From Porites lobata (taxonomy: Eukaryota > Cnidaria > Anthozoa > Scleractinia > Poritidae), in the NCBI GenBank assembly GCA_942486035.1, contig CALNXK010000044.1, forward strand, positions 310,001 to 374,000: a DNA stretch of 64,000 nucleotides. The letters are read 5' to 3'. Position numbers and translations under genes: made by a program. Positions 20,521 through 32,831 of this stretch are shown piece by piece. Below the pieces are notes generated by a model. It saw only the letters and a program-made list of their open reading frames with translations. It ran no database searches and had not been told where the DNA came from. Position 1 is the stretch's first letter, and each line of letters starts with the position of its first letter.

Positions 20521-23496
20521 CTTTCGACAAAAAATAGACTCATCGAAATAAAATCAGGCCTGCTTTATTTGTTTGTTTGTTTTTTAATTTCTTTTATAGC
20601 CTGCAGAACTTGTTCCCCATGCATCGCGCGTGTCTCGCACCCCCAGTCCGCTTCGCAGTGCTAGCATGAAAAGCGCAAAAAACTGAAATTGACTCCTGTT
20701 CTTCAGTTGATTTCTTTTATAGACACCTTCTAGGCATTGACAGGCTGTGAAAAAAGTGTATTTTTTTTATTATTATTTTTTGAAGTGCTACATCATTTTC
20801 CTATAAATTTCAAACGTGACTGCTAAAAGACTGTTTGGAACCCATGGATGGAGAAAAGTTGTGCCGGAGAGAAGGTCAACCTCCCAGCCGAGCCAACTTT
20901 TGCGAGGAAAAAACTGACCACTTTGTCCGAGTCAACAGTGCTTGCGCATGCTGTCTTTGTCTAGCCTTGACCGTGTCGTCCCAGCTAGCTGGGCGAGCCA
21001 AAGTGAAGAAATATTAGCCGGGCTAGAAGGTTGAGGCCACCACTACCGGCTCAGTGGAGGGCTGACTTCCGGAAGCCCTCAACCCCGCCCACTACTGGTA
21101 GTAAGGTAGCCTGCGTAGCAAGCGTTTCCAATCGAGTTATTGCGCGAAAGTTAGAGCGGAAGCAAAAAAAAGGTTGAAGGGGGAGGGGGAGGGGAGAAGA
21201 GGAAGCGGTTCCTTCGTTCCCCTCCCCCTCCCCCGTCATTTATGTTTTTTTTTGCTCTTGTCCCAGCTTTCTAGACGAACCACGCGAGGAAACGTTTGCT
21301 ACGCAGGCCAGTAGTAAGGCGTCTATCCCAACCAACCTTTTGTTTCTCATGTAAATGGTTACCAAGTTTTGTAAGGAAATGGAGGAAAAGTTGGCTCGCC
21401 CAGGGTAGCTTGGGAGGTGAGTAAACACCAGATAACCCCAATAATAAGCACAAACTTTGATTGTCAGTTAGATGTCCACTATTTTAAGTAAGCGACCTGG
21501 CATGTGATTTTCGCATCCATGCCCCCTTCCAGATCCCCTTTATTATCGGTAAGTCTCTGATAGGTCAAAGCAATACAGTCGTACCTCCAGTAAGCGACCA
21601 CCAAAAATGCAAAGACTTAATGGTCTCTAACGGGAGGTGGCCGTTTAGAAGAATCGGACCACATGGGGTCTATTCCGAGAAGAGGTCCGGGCACATTCTA
21701 TTAAATGGCGGTGTAACAAATTCCTGGCAAAATCTTATCTTTTACCTCTTTTGAAAAATACAGCTTTTAAATCATGCTCAATTTAAGGAGGGATTCAGGT
21801 GAGTGAGATATAGAATAGTCTAGAATCACAACAGAATCTTCACTTTGTTGGCTACATCTACTAAGTTAGGATATGTGTAGTTCCACGATGTCACTAAAGG
21901 TCTTCATATTTTCCAAGGAACATAGTGCACACAGCAAAAATAGAGAGCAGAGAATGCGTCAACTGGTCGCTTATGGAAAACAATTAACCGTGACCCCCAA
22001 AAAGTGGTCGCAGTCACTTACAGAAGGTCGTTTACTGGAGGTTCCAAATATAAGGCTTTGAATGGGAAAATTTGGTCTTTTGGATTGGCGGTCGCACATG
22101 GAGGTTCGACTGTGTTAGGTCTATTAGAGTATGAGCCACCATCACCTCACTGTGAGTGACGAGAGCCAGGAACGTATAGTATACACTCCCTTAGGATACA
22201 CAGAATCGTTGTTTTGAGGTCCCGTTTAGCGAAATGGATCATTCAAGGGAGGTGCTGAACTCCCATAGTGAAATTTATAAGGGTTATGGGTTTTTAGTGC
22301 AAGGCGAAACACAATACTTAGGGCCCTGTTGTTCAAACGTTGAACAACAGGAAATCACTATCAAGCGAATAAGAAGAAGCAATTGCGTTACTTATTGGAC
22401 ATAGATTTATCCAGGGGAAAGCGTTAGTCCCGGGGGCGTTAGTCAACTTTTCGAACATACAAACCCTAAGTCACTCTCCTCCGAAGACTTACCCTGGGCG
22501 ACCAGGATAGGGGAATATAATACTCGACCTTCCTTGCATCATCGCGAGAGCCTATAGCCTTCACTTTCTTTTGGCTCGTCCTATAATCCTACCCAACGTT
22601 CGTGGGACAGGAAAGTCTGCGTGCGAGGCTTGGGAATCTAGGGAGACTATGGTAGCATGGTGCAAATAGCCGGGATGAGCTACTTTGTCCACACGAACCA
22701 AGAGGATTGTGTCTGCTAGAAGAAATCAGATGTAGCTCTCTGTGATAAGTAATATTCCAACAGTATAGGATCATAGTTTGAAGCCATTTCACAATCACTA
22801 GTTTCCGCGCACCTCTACCGGCGAGTTGTGGACAAAAGCAGCTGATAGCTGTATACGAACCTTTTTTCCACAAAATCGTTTCTGGGTTTTCGTATTCGAC
22901 AGTGTCATGTATTGATTTTTTTTAAATCTTAATCGAGGTCTTTTTTATTATGTACTGTCTATCTGACTGACCGTTTCTTTGTGTTTTTTTTTTTTCTGGT
23001 AATACCAGGTTTCATAATTTGGTCGCGGTTGGGGTTATAGGCTCCTGATCGTGAGCAAATAGCGAAAACTAAAGTAAACTATAGCGTTGAATCCGTTGGC
23101 CACGGAGAATTGGTATTATTCTGCAAGTTCTTTACTACAGCAAGAGAGTATACTCCCTTGACTATGGGACATTGGGCCGGGGGAACTTAGTATTTTGACC
23201 CAGCATAGGGGAGGAGGGGAGGGGGGGTACCCTGGCCAGATTCCAAGTCACGGGGATGATCGAAGTATGTTTTTTTCTTGGTTTGAAAATATTTTGAACA
23301 ATTTTTTTTTTAGCTGTGGCTTTACTTAAGTATTCAAAATATTCGTTCTTTTTTGGTCTTCATTTTCGCTTCCACGGGTCACTCACGACACTTGGAATCC
23401 GAGGTACCTCTCCTGTTTAGTACTTCGAAGGCAAAAAAGCTGTTTCAAAGCCTAGTAGGTAAATAAAAGAAAAATAAATATGCATGGCTGTTTCTA
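20521..23496. other. Spacer between inverted Penelope-like copies
   Basis: About 3 kb without a recognisable gene. It contains the MITE at 21107-21310 and, around 22330-22355, a palindrome CCTGTTGTTCAAACGTTGAA followed by CAACAGG. That palindrome resembles the GGGCC...GTTGTTC termini of the MITE at 59225-59463. Confidence 0.5.
21107..21310. mobile_element. MITE of the TAGCCTGCG family with 9-bp target duplication
   Basis: The 204-bp element starts TAGCCTGCGTAGCAAGCG and ends with the inverse (...CGTTTGCTACGCAGGCCA). It is flanked by GTAGTAAGG on both sides (21098-21106, 21311-21319). The interior is G/A-rich and contains a second symmetric C-rich block. Other copies: 46742-46837 and 61195-61413. 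A 9-bp duplication is typical of Mutator-like elements, an inference only. Confidence 0.85.
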
Positions 23497-25323
23497 CTTT
23501 GTCAAAAAATGTGAAAACTGTATTAAAATTGCTGACAACAGCTACGAAAATTTCGTGACAGCATGCTGACGTGACTAAAGCGTGTGACCAATTTCCGGTC
23601 ACTCGCCAAAGGTCATACGATCTTGTGCGATGTTTATTATCAGCCGACGAACGATTGACGTGATGAAAGGTTTTCAAAATCGAAGTCATTTGTTTGCGAT
23701 GAATTTTTATTCCTTTTGCCTCCTGACTGAAGTAAAAACTCTTGTAACTCTTGCTTCGACGTGTTGGGACTTTCGATTCACGGCCGGATTCGGACGCAGT
23801 TGCTGAGCAAACGTACGTTTGTCTTTTGGCTAAAAATTATTTATTTTGTGACTCAAAACGACGCAAAAGAAGTTGGAAATAACTTTCCTTGCCGTAAAAA
23901 CGTGTTACAAGCAATGGTGAGTAATCCTTTCATGTAAAACCTTTCTTTTTAGTTTGACAACCGTCCGCAAGCCGTCTAATTTGCATAAATTTCGCAATTC
24001 AATTACTCTCACCGCTTGCTTTGGTGTCAGGATGATATTTGATTTCCAGAGCTAACACTTTCCAGTAAGTTAGTACAAAAGCCAAGGTTCCATTTTATAT
24101 TGATTTTATGATCAAGCGGCATATACCAGAGGCCTTTTTTAATAGTCAAAGTTGGCCTTCATTTTCTAGCACGTCTAACGTCACAAATATGACCTCTTTA
24201 CACTTGTCGATTATAAAAATGTAAAGCATTGTTTATCAAATTTTCTTTTAGGATTTTCAAGAGTAAGAACAAAATAATAATTCGGTGAAGTTTCAGTGTC
24301 AGGGAATGTTTCTTACGCGTTCACCCTTCTCTCGAAGTTGCCATTGCATCCTGCCGTGTTTTGTGCGAAAAACGAGCATAAAATCGATTTTTCAAACTTT
24401 TCCTAATTTCTCCTTTAAAATGAATCGTTTGAACCCAAAACTATTTTTCCTTAAATAAGGTCACTAAAAGGGATGTTTTGGCAAAATAAAAAAAAATTCG
24501 ATTTTTTGACGAGTGTCGTGCGATTCTCGATTTTCTCAGATAATGGCTCTTAAGTTGTGTTTTTCCAAGAAATGCTTGCCAATATCGGAATGTTTGTGTT
24601 CCTCTACAGGCTAATGGACGTGACGGCACGTGTAACCGATATAATTTGCATCACACAAATCACATTTAAATTCATAAACAACATTCTGCTGGTTCACTAG
24701 CGTAGGCTTTAATTCCGTTCCTCGTAGATCATCAATGATCTTTTTGCTTAAGATTGGCTGCAAAGGGTGATTGATCTTCCTTTCGAGGTGGCACAACTGT
24801 CCCCGAAGTTGGTCGGCAGATTTCTGATCCTTGTAGGGCAAGGTAATCCGAAGGGGGCTGTCAGTGGGAGTGTGGTTAAGGTCTCGCGGGTGTTGGGCAC
24901 TTTTAATGGCCGATTCGATGAGCTTCTTGGGATATTTTAGTTTCAAGAATATCCCTTTCAAGGTTTTACATTCCTGCGAGAAGACATCTTGGAAGAACAC
25001 GACTTAAAACGGATGAATCTTAACACAAACTTTAAGGTCCTCAAGATATGCCGGGGGAAGATTGAGTGATTGATCTTCGACATGCTCATCATCAGACACA
25101 AAAGACCTACATTAAATACTCAAGCTGACTCCACCCGGGCGAAACTTTTTATTTAATTGTTAGTTTGCTCCATTTTCACGCCTCAATTTAACTGTACATA
25201 TTCCTGACACTTTATTTTTCTGTATATATATCACCAATTCATGTTAATTTTCTTCGCATGTGATAATGATTACATGGAGACATCGAAAGGCCGTGTTACT
25301 ATTTTATCGTTGATTTTCTTTTA
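23497..25323 (-). mobile_element. Penelope-like element, right inverted copy
   Basis: Inverted relative to 19166-20520 and retaining a piece of coding sequence (24554-25005). A 13-bp direct repeat GGAAATATTGTCT occurs just outside the left copy (19149-19161) and outside the right copy (25351-25363). Penelope-like elements often lie in tandem or inverted arrangements, which fits. Confidence 0.7.
24554..25000 (-). pseudogene. Penelope-like pol C-terminus: end of RT and start of GIY-YIG nuclease
   Basis: The 129-codon minus frame ends with VVYEFKCDLCDANYIGYTCR. This is the Cys-rich start of a GIY-YIG endonuclease as found in Penelope-like retroelements, preceded by a basic linker with LPYKDQKSADQLRGQL and a KLKYPKKLIESAI helix. 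A TAG interrupts the frame just after RHVH, followed in frame by PVEEHK and DIGKHFLEKHNL, which fit the continuation of the nuclease. It is a fragment: the RT palm motifs are missing. Confidence 0.7.
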
Positions 25324-26640
25324 AAATGTATGTCGAAATCGATCGTTATCGGAAATATTGTCTGCTCTTTTATTAGTCTCTCTCCTTCTGATTATAAGGT
25401 TTCAATATATCACTTTCTTTCAATCACTTGCAAATGTCCAAATGAATTTTCTTAACCTTATCTTATTATAATATCACTATAAAAGTGGCCTTTGAATGAT
25501 TTGTCATTCGTGTGCGAAAAATGAGGAAGTATTGCCACGCCTTCCAAACCTGAATTCTGATCTTGAAAACTGATATAGATTTAAGACGCGAAAAATTGAC
25601 CAATCACAACGCGCATACGTATTAAAAGATATACTAAATATTGCTCAGAACTTACTCGATAATAGATACAAAATTGGCAAAATCAGATATTTATAGTTAT
25701 TTACAGGAAACGAAATATATGTTCTAAACCGCTGATTTTCATCTTTTTAATGGCAAGAAATGATGCTACATTTTATATATAAAAAAGTATTAATGTTCAC
25801 ATTCTTGTTTCTATGTTTTCTTATGCTTTTCTTATGCAGGTCAACTCTAAAAACGCTGAAGAGGCTTGACGGTGGCTACGAGAGTGGAAAAAAAATAGAA
25901 GCATATCTGTTTAATGAAATACATGTAATATATCATTATTAGCAGCTGATGCTGTCCCATTAACTAATCTACCCTCATGAGGTGTTTTTAACTTTTATAA
26001 CGTATGTTCTATAAATGTCGTCAAATTAAATGTTCGAAACTCAGAAGTAATTACTGAAAAGTTCAATATTCAACATAAGATTGAAGACTGTGTCGTCGTT
26101 GCCGGGAAAAATCGCAATAGGTTTCCAGGAAGTCGCGTAGCAGCTAAAATACACCCTCAAATGCACCGTCAACATATGATGATATGATTATGTTATTGAT
26201 CATAAAGCAGGTTATTTGCGACATTTACGTATATGGCAGCTTAAAAATTGATGTAAAACGGCTGAACAGTCCTTGACATGAAGGAAATAAGGATAATATT
26301 AGTTAATAGATATTCCTCACCCAGCCTCATGTGAAGAAGCTCTAATTGAATTGGGTAAACATCAATTTCATATCCAAGTGTGTCCAGAAGAGAATGACAT
26401 ATTTTCACTACAGAAAGTAAGCGTAAGAAATAAGATTTTACAAAATCTACAGCTTTGTTTTGTACGACAAGCAGATTCCAAAACAAAGGGCATTGAATTC
26501 TTAGACGTGATAGTGTGCATAAAATGAGGAACAAGCTAAGGAAGGACAGGTAATGAGGGCTCTCACTCCACCTGGCAACGGAAACTACACTTATACAATT
26601 AACAATAACACGACTGGCTGTATGCTAAAAGTCTAATTAT
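25324..26640. other. No recognised feature upstream of the astacin gene
   Basis: AT-rich intergenic DNA. Short frames (for example 26534-26241 minus) have no recognisable domain. Confidence 0.45.
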
Positions 26641-26660
26641 AACAGAAAAACTATCTCAGC

Positions 26661-26668
26661 TATAAAAT
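26661..26668 (+). promoter_or_regulatory. Possible TATA box of the astacin gene
   Basis: TATAAAAT lies 79 bp before the first-exon start codon, leaving room for a short 5' leader. It is a sequence match only. Confidence 0.4.
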
Positions 26669-26746
26669 CAAGCTCCATCCACCTGATTTCAAAGCGATTT
26701 TGGATACAGAAAGGGAGTGTCCTTTGCAGTAGTTTGCACTCCGCAA

Positions 26747-26819
26747 ATGGCCATGAAGTGGTTTGGCCTGCTCCTTCTGCTAGCTAAGACTGTTTGTAGC
26801 TCAGATTCTAATCCTGATG
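26747..26819 (+). CDS. Astacin exon 1: start and signal peptide
   Basis: It starts at ATG 26747 (MAMKWFGLLLLLAKTVCSS); a second ATG at 26753 could serve instead. The Leu-rich core and small residues at the end fit a signal peptide. The donor GTAAGC follows at 26820, phase 1. A decayed copy of this exon lies about 0.97 kb downstream (27680-27812). Confidence 0.85.
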
Positions 26820-29800
26820 GTAAGCCCTTAAATATTCAGTTTCTGTCTTTGTGGATAAGAAGATACGAGGCGTTGCCAGTATTGCCTTCTTCGCAATAGC
26901 ATTTATGAGTACCTTCTGTTTTACGTCGGTGATGTTAAATTTTCCCTTTATTTAGGAGCTGTAAATATAAACATGTCACTTCTGTTACTGATAGAGGTCT
27001 TACAGGTTTTTAGAATTTTCTTCCTAAATCATGCATGTTCTAAGAGGGCAACAGTCTCTTAAGTAAAGTAAACGAGGTCGGGAGAGCCCCAGCAGCTGCA
27101 AAGGGACTTTTGGGAAAGTGAAGTCGCAAGTTCTGTCATCATTTTGTGCTGAAGAAGAGAGCCCCCTCCGCTCCATATCTGGAGTTGGACGTAAATGAAA
27201 TTGAAATTTTAAATTCCACTGCACAAACCATTGTATTAAGCTGTTTTCTGCCACTTGAATTTTCTCACCGGCCTGGCATGTTTTGTCTGATGTTATTGCC
27301 GAGTTATATTAAGAGTATGCTGAAATCTTCAAGATCTCTTTGGTATACAGGGAGTGAATAATACTGGAACGGCCATTTTGCGGAAACTATCGTTACGCGA
27401 AAAACTGCAGACTTGCAGACTGGCAGGAAAACGAGGTAAACAGTGTTCAGAAATCACCTCAAAACTATCCCGATCGCTAAAACTAAGTCCTCTTTAATTA
27501 AAGTCTCACTTAAGACAGTTTTGAGAGTATTTCACAACACTGTTTACCTTGTTTACTTGCCAGTATGCGCGAGTCTGCAGTCTGCATTCGTCACGCCGCA
27601 ACCGCCAAAAAAAGAAAGTATACTTCGAATTCATAGACCTAAATTTCGAAGTGTTCTTGAATAAAGTATGAACGGAAGTGCGCTCCACCGCAGTTTGCAC
27701 CCCCCACATCGAAATGAAGTGCGTCTTCGTCCTTCTGTTGGTGGGACTGTTTTCCGATTTGAATTCTGATCAAAAGCCTTTTAAATTTTTGTGTTTGTTT
27801 GTTAGTCGGTAGTCGGTACTGTGGACGTCTCGTCGAGTGAAAATTAAGGACCCCTAACATCAGTAAAGCAGAAATATGTAAGCAGGAGTGACATTACTTT
27901 GTCTGATATCTCAAAAATTGACCAGGGGCATATTTAAGGGTAACTTGAAGAATTTGGTTAAAGCATAGTTATTAGAGGAGACTGGTTATGAAAAGCGGCA
28001 AACATCAATGATAAAAACAACAGTGCTGCAGTTTATGTTGGAAGTACCGTGAAAGTGCACAATCCTTTGTTTTCTGTTGGCAAATTGTTACGGAATAAAT
28101 TAATGCAACGTTTTTATTGGTCAATACAATCAAAATGATAGGAATTTTTTTGAACGTTGTGCACTTTCAGGTCCACAAAAACACATAACAAAGGAGTCTG
28201 ACGGGTTTCATAACCATTCCACTCAATTAACTATGGTTAAAGCACGTTGAGCTCCATCTCATGCTATCTTCAAACGTGCATGTTCTACTTATTTACTCAA
28301 GCGCAAACAGGAAAGAAGCACAACTTCAATGAAATAACTTCCATTTTGTTTTTATTTCAACTTCAGTCGTCATAAACCGCTGTCTTTAGAGTAAGATTTC
28401 GGCCGACCTAAGCCGTTCTGATTAAAACTAGTGGCCGCGCGTTTCGCCTAACTATGCCACGAAGAGAATCCATCGAAAGTAGCGAACAATTTATCATTCT
28501 GGCATCTGCCATATCCTTGCTTGCTTACAACTTTCATCAAATGTTATACATGTAGTTATTTTCTCGAGTTTGAATGTTCTTCAGTTTGGTAAACATAAAC
28601 TCGTACTTTAGGCTTTCGAAAGTTATATTGACTGTACCTGATTACTTCAACTTATATTTTTCAAGTGGCCTATGCTGGTGATAACGAAAAACAGTTGTTG
28701 AGGCAAACAACGACTTGTCGTTGTTAGCCAAACCTGGCAAACATTTTATCGTTCAAAGGATTTTTACATATGCCAGGAACAAAGCAGTCGATATACATGT
28801 CAGGGTTCTATCATTGCATACGTTACGGTAATTTCACTTATTTATTTGTTAAATTTGGCTAACATAAAATAAGCACCCAATTGATACAGAAAGCCGTAAT
28901 TATATTTCCATCTTTATAAGATTCGAATTATGATTTGCTTGTTGCTCGATAATGTCGAAGTGTGCGTCCCGTTAAGTGAAAAGAAACCCCAGCATGTGAA
29001 GAAAAAATGTGTTCGCAAGTGACCTTGTCTGATATCTGTATAATCATAGTTAATTGAGTGGAATAGTTATGAAACCCGTCAGACTCCTTTGTTATATGTT
29101 TTTGTGGACCTGAAAGTGCACAACGTTTAAAAGAATTCCTATCATTTTGATTGTATTGACCAATAAAAACGTTGCATTAATTTATTCCGTAACGATTTGC
29201 CAACAGAAAACAAAGGATTGTACACTTTCAGGGTGCTTCCAACATAAACTGCAGCACTGTTGTTCTTATCATTGATGTTTGCCGCTTTTCATAACCAGTC
29301 TCCTCTAATAACTATGGTATAATTTAAGGATTTTTTAAAATAACGAGAAGAATTTGGTTGAAGCTATAAGCTCCACCTTTTTTTGGCCTTATCCGCATGT
29401 TCTACCAGCCTGGTCTATAGCGCAAACAGGATGAAGATTCAATTAGCCTCAATAAAACGACTTTCATTTTTTATTTTAACGACAATTTCGGTTATTCTAA
29501 ACCGCAGTCTTTAATTAGAGTAAGCATGAACTAATGATTAGGGCTTACTTAAGATTGCCTGATTCTCAGAAGATCCGAGAATCCTTGAGCGAGCGACGTT
29601 CATGGCATTTCTGAAAATATTTGGATTGTAAATTATTAACTTGAAGTACAACGGACCAAAAATATATATATATTTTCGTAACCTCTGACCATCCATTCAC
29701 CGTCCTTTTCACCACAAGTATGCTTTGTCCTTTTGATTTATATCCGATAAGGAAACCGAACAACTAATTGCGCACGCGTGGACGTCTCTAGATACCCATT

Positions 29801-31789
29801 ACCTAAAGGCTGTTCGATATAAAGCCCGATAAAATTCCTTTCTCTGTCAACCAAGCGAGCCCAGTCCCGCGTTTATATGAAAAATTTTAGCCCCAAAAAC
29901 TGGGATAAAATTGTTTATAGCACGGTAGAGTGCTCGAAAAAAAATAACTTATGATTTGCAATGATCACAATGTTCTAAGTTTGTAATAGGAGAAAAGGCA
30001 TATAACCTAGCTTAGAGACTCTGAGAATAAACTTTGCATCCTTTACCACGGACAAATTATTACAAAATCATCGCCCAGAATGCTATTGTCTTCTGCAACA
30101 TGTACTTACAGTGGGCAGTTTTTCAATGCGCGCCATATAAAGCCCGATAAAATTCCTTTCTCTGTCAACCAAGCGAGCCCAGTCCCGCGTTTATATGAAA
30201 AATTTTAGCCCCGAAAACTGGGGATAAAATTGTTTACAGCACGGTAGAGTGCTCGAAAAAAAATAACTTATGATTTGCAATGATCACAATGTTCTAAGTT
30301 TGCAATAGGAGAAAAGGCATATAACCTAGCTTAGAGACTCTGAGAATAAACTTTGCATCCTTTACCACGGACAAATTATTACAAAATCATCGCCCAGAAT
30401 GCTATTGTCTTCTGCAACATGTACTTACAGTGGGCAGTTTTTTCAATGCGCGCCATAATAATTGAATAAATAAGCTTTCAGAAAGCCAGATAAATACCGA
30501 CTTTTCTCGTAACAGAAACGGTAGCTGTCAATCAAACGGTTTGATGCGTGAAGTGTATTAGGATGATCTGACTGCTCACGACGGCAAAACAGATAGTTGT
30601 CAAATGGCAAAAGAAATAAGAGGGACACTTGCTTCTGTTTTATCGTTGCAGTTCAGTTTCCTAAACCGGTCAAAGCAGCTCGTATAAAGGACTCGCTATT
30701 TTACTCGAGTGTTTTTTTTTTTTCTATTTGTAAGCCGATGAAGGTGAAGTCAATGCAAGAAAGAATATTATTCTCTCCTGGTATATGACATTTCTCTTTG
30801 AAATCCCCGAGTCGGTTAACATGTAAAAAGCAAGCGCCTCGTCTTTTTAAACGCTTGAGAGAACATTGTGAGATATTTATTCAAATTTTGATCCGTTTCA
30901 ATTCATTAATATGCAGGCGGGAGTTTCAAACGAAGTCGAGCGTGTCCCCGAGATTCTTTAACGTAAACGAACAGGAGTACTTTTAGAAATTGACGAAAAG
31001 CTAAAACTTCCAAACAACGTAATCGTACCAAACTTTCAGAAAATCCTCCTTATTAGTAAAATCCAACTAGTGGTCTATTATCAATACTGCGTTCTAATTG
31101 GTTGAGCTACTACTAGGTTATATGTTATAGCCCACTAGTAGCGAAAAGCGCGGCAAAAAGGGATTTAAATCTTGCTTTAACTAGCTTTTTTTTTATATTC
31201 TCCATATTTTTGACCAACTAGTTGGATTTTACTTCGGCCTCATGGGCTATTGACTCAGAGCCCATTTGGGCTCGAGGAATAATTGTTAAATAGTCAGACT
31301 AACATATTCATATGCTGACACATGAATAAAGTGACTTGCGGAAGAAATATTTAGCCTCAAACGTGACCTCCCATACAAAAAAGTGACTAAAGTGGCCGAT
31401 TTTCAAAGCGTAAAAGTTAGAACGTCTACAAGGACTACAAAGTCGGCAGTGGTTTTGTATTTTTTATTGACGTCTTTTCTGCAAAATCCATATGCTGGCG
31501 CTCGGAGTGCGCTTAAGTTCCCGGATATATGTAGCGTCATTCTGGGCGATGTAGCTTTAGCTATAGTGGCGCCATTCTGTGGAACAAACTCCCATGTAAT
31601 GTAAGACAAGCAGAGTTGCTTACGAAATTCAAACGTCTTCTTAAACAAGTTTTTTTATATTGTAGATAGTTTATAATATTTTCTTATTTGAATGGTAAAG
31701 TAGATTTTTTTGCCTGATTAATTGACCTACCTACCTACCTACCTACCTACCTGTCTGTCTGTCTGTCTGTCTGTCTGTCTGACTGTCTG

Positions 31790-31820
<31 letters not shown>

Positions 31821-32406
31821 GTCTATCTGTCTATCTATCTATCTAGATTGGTTATAACGACGGTGTTTCAAAGTATTCATGCCTGCGAGACTCAGGAAGC
31901 TTTCGTAGCTTTCATTCTTAGTCCTAAATAGAGCTTTTAAGCTATAATAGTTAGCATCCTCGAGTCTATCGCTCTGCACCTTACCAAGACCAACCAAAAC
32001 TGTATTAAACGTGCACATTTTGCTAATTTACTGAAGAGCAAACAGGACAAAAGGTAACATCAATGACCTAATTTCCATTGTGTTTTTTTCACAACTGCAA
32101 TTTCCGTTAGTCTTAACCGCTATCTTAAGAGCCTTTCTTGATTATTTTCGATATTGAAACCCCAGCTCGTAACAAAAGACAATTCAAAGGGGCTATGTCA
32201 CGCTCATTAGTATGTCGTTAAAAGCTAAAACGTGCCTTCGCTTCAATTAAATTTCTTAAATATTAGGCCAGTTTTGTTACTCAAGACTATGTTTGGGCAT
32301 AAAAAACTGTTTCCTTGCGGCTGTTTCTACGGGTGGCAAGGATAGACAGGAATTGAAACTTGGAAAAATTGAGCCCTCTTTTTTATTATTATTATTATTA
32401 TTATTA

Positions 32407-32442
<36 letters not shown>

Positions 32443-32779
32443 GATTGTATGATCTTAATATCTCTGCATAATGGCATTCTTAATTTTATAGAATTTCGAA
32501 CTTTTATTATTAATTATATCTATTTTCTCTTCTTTTATGTAAGGTTAAGTTACTTCTCTTTTTTAGAATTTGTAAATGAATAGTTTTTTCTTTCTTCACT
32601 TATTATATATAGGATTGTTTTTGTTCTCTAATGAAGGCCGAGGGGTTTCTTTTGTAACGGATGGAATTGTAGATAGTGTTTTGAGGAATTAATTAGATTT
32701 TTTGTAACAGCAGGTTGATTGTAAATGGGATTTTAATTGAGGTTTTGTAATAAAGATTTTAATTTTATTACTATTATTA

Positions 32780-32831
<52 letters not shown>

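Noticed and set aside
32277..32583. Poly-Asn and poly-Leu frames
   Set aside because: They translate the (TTA)n array; similar artefacts occur at 32737, 39337 and 57561.
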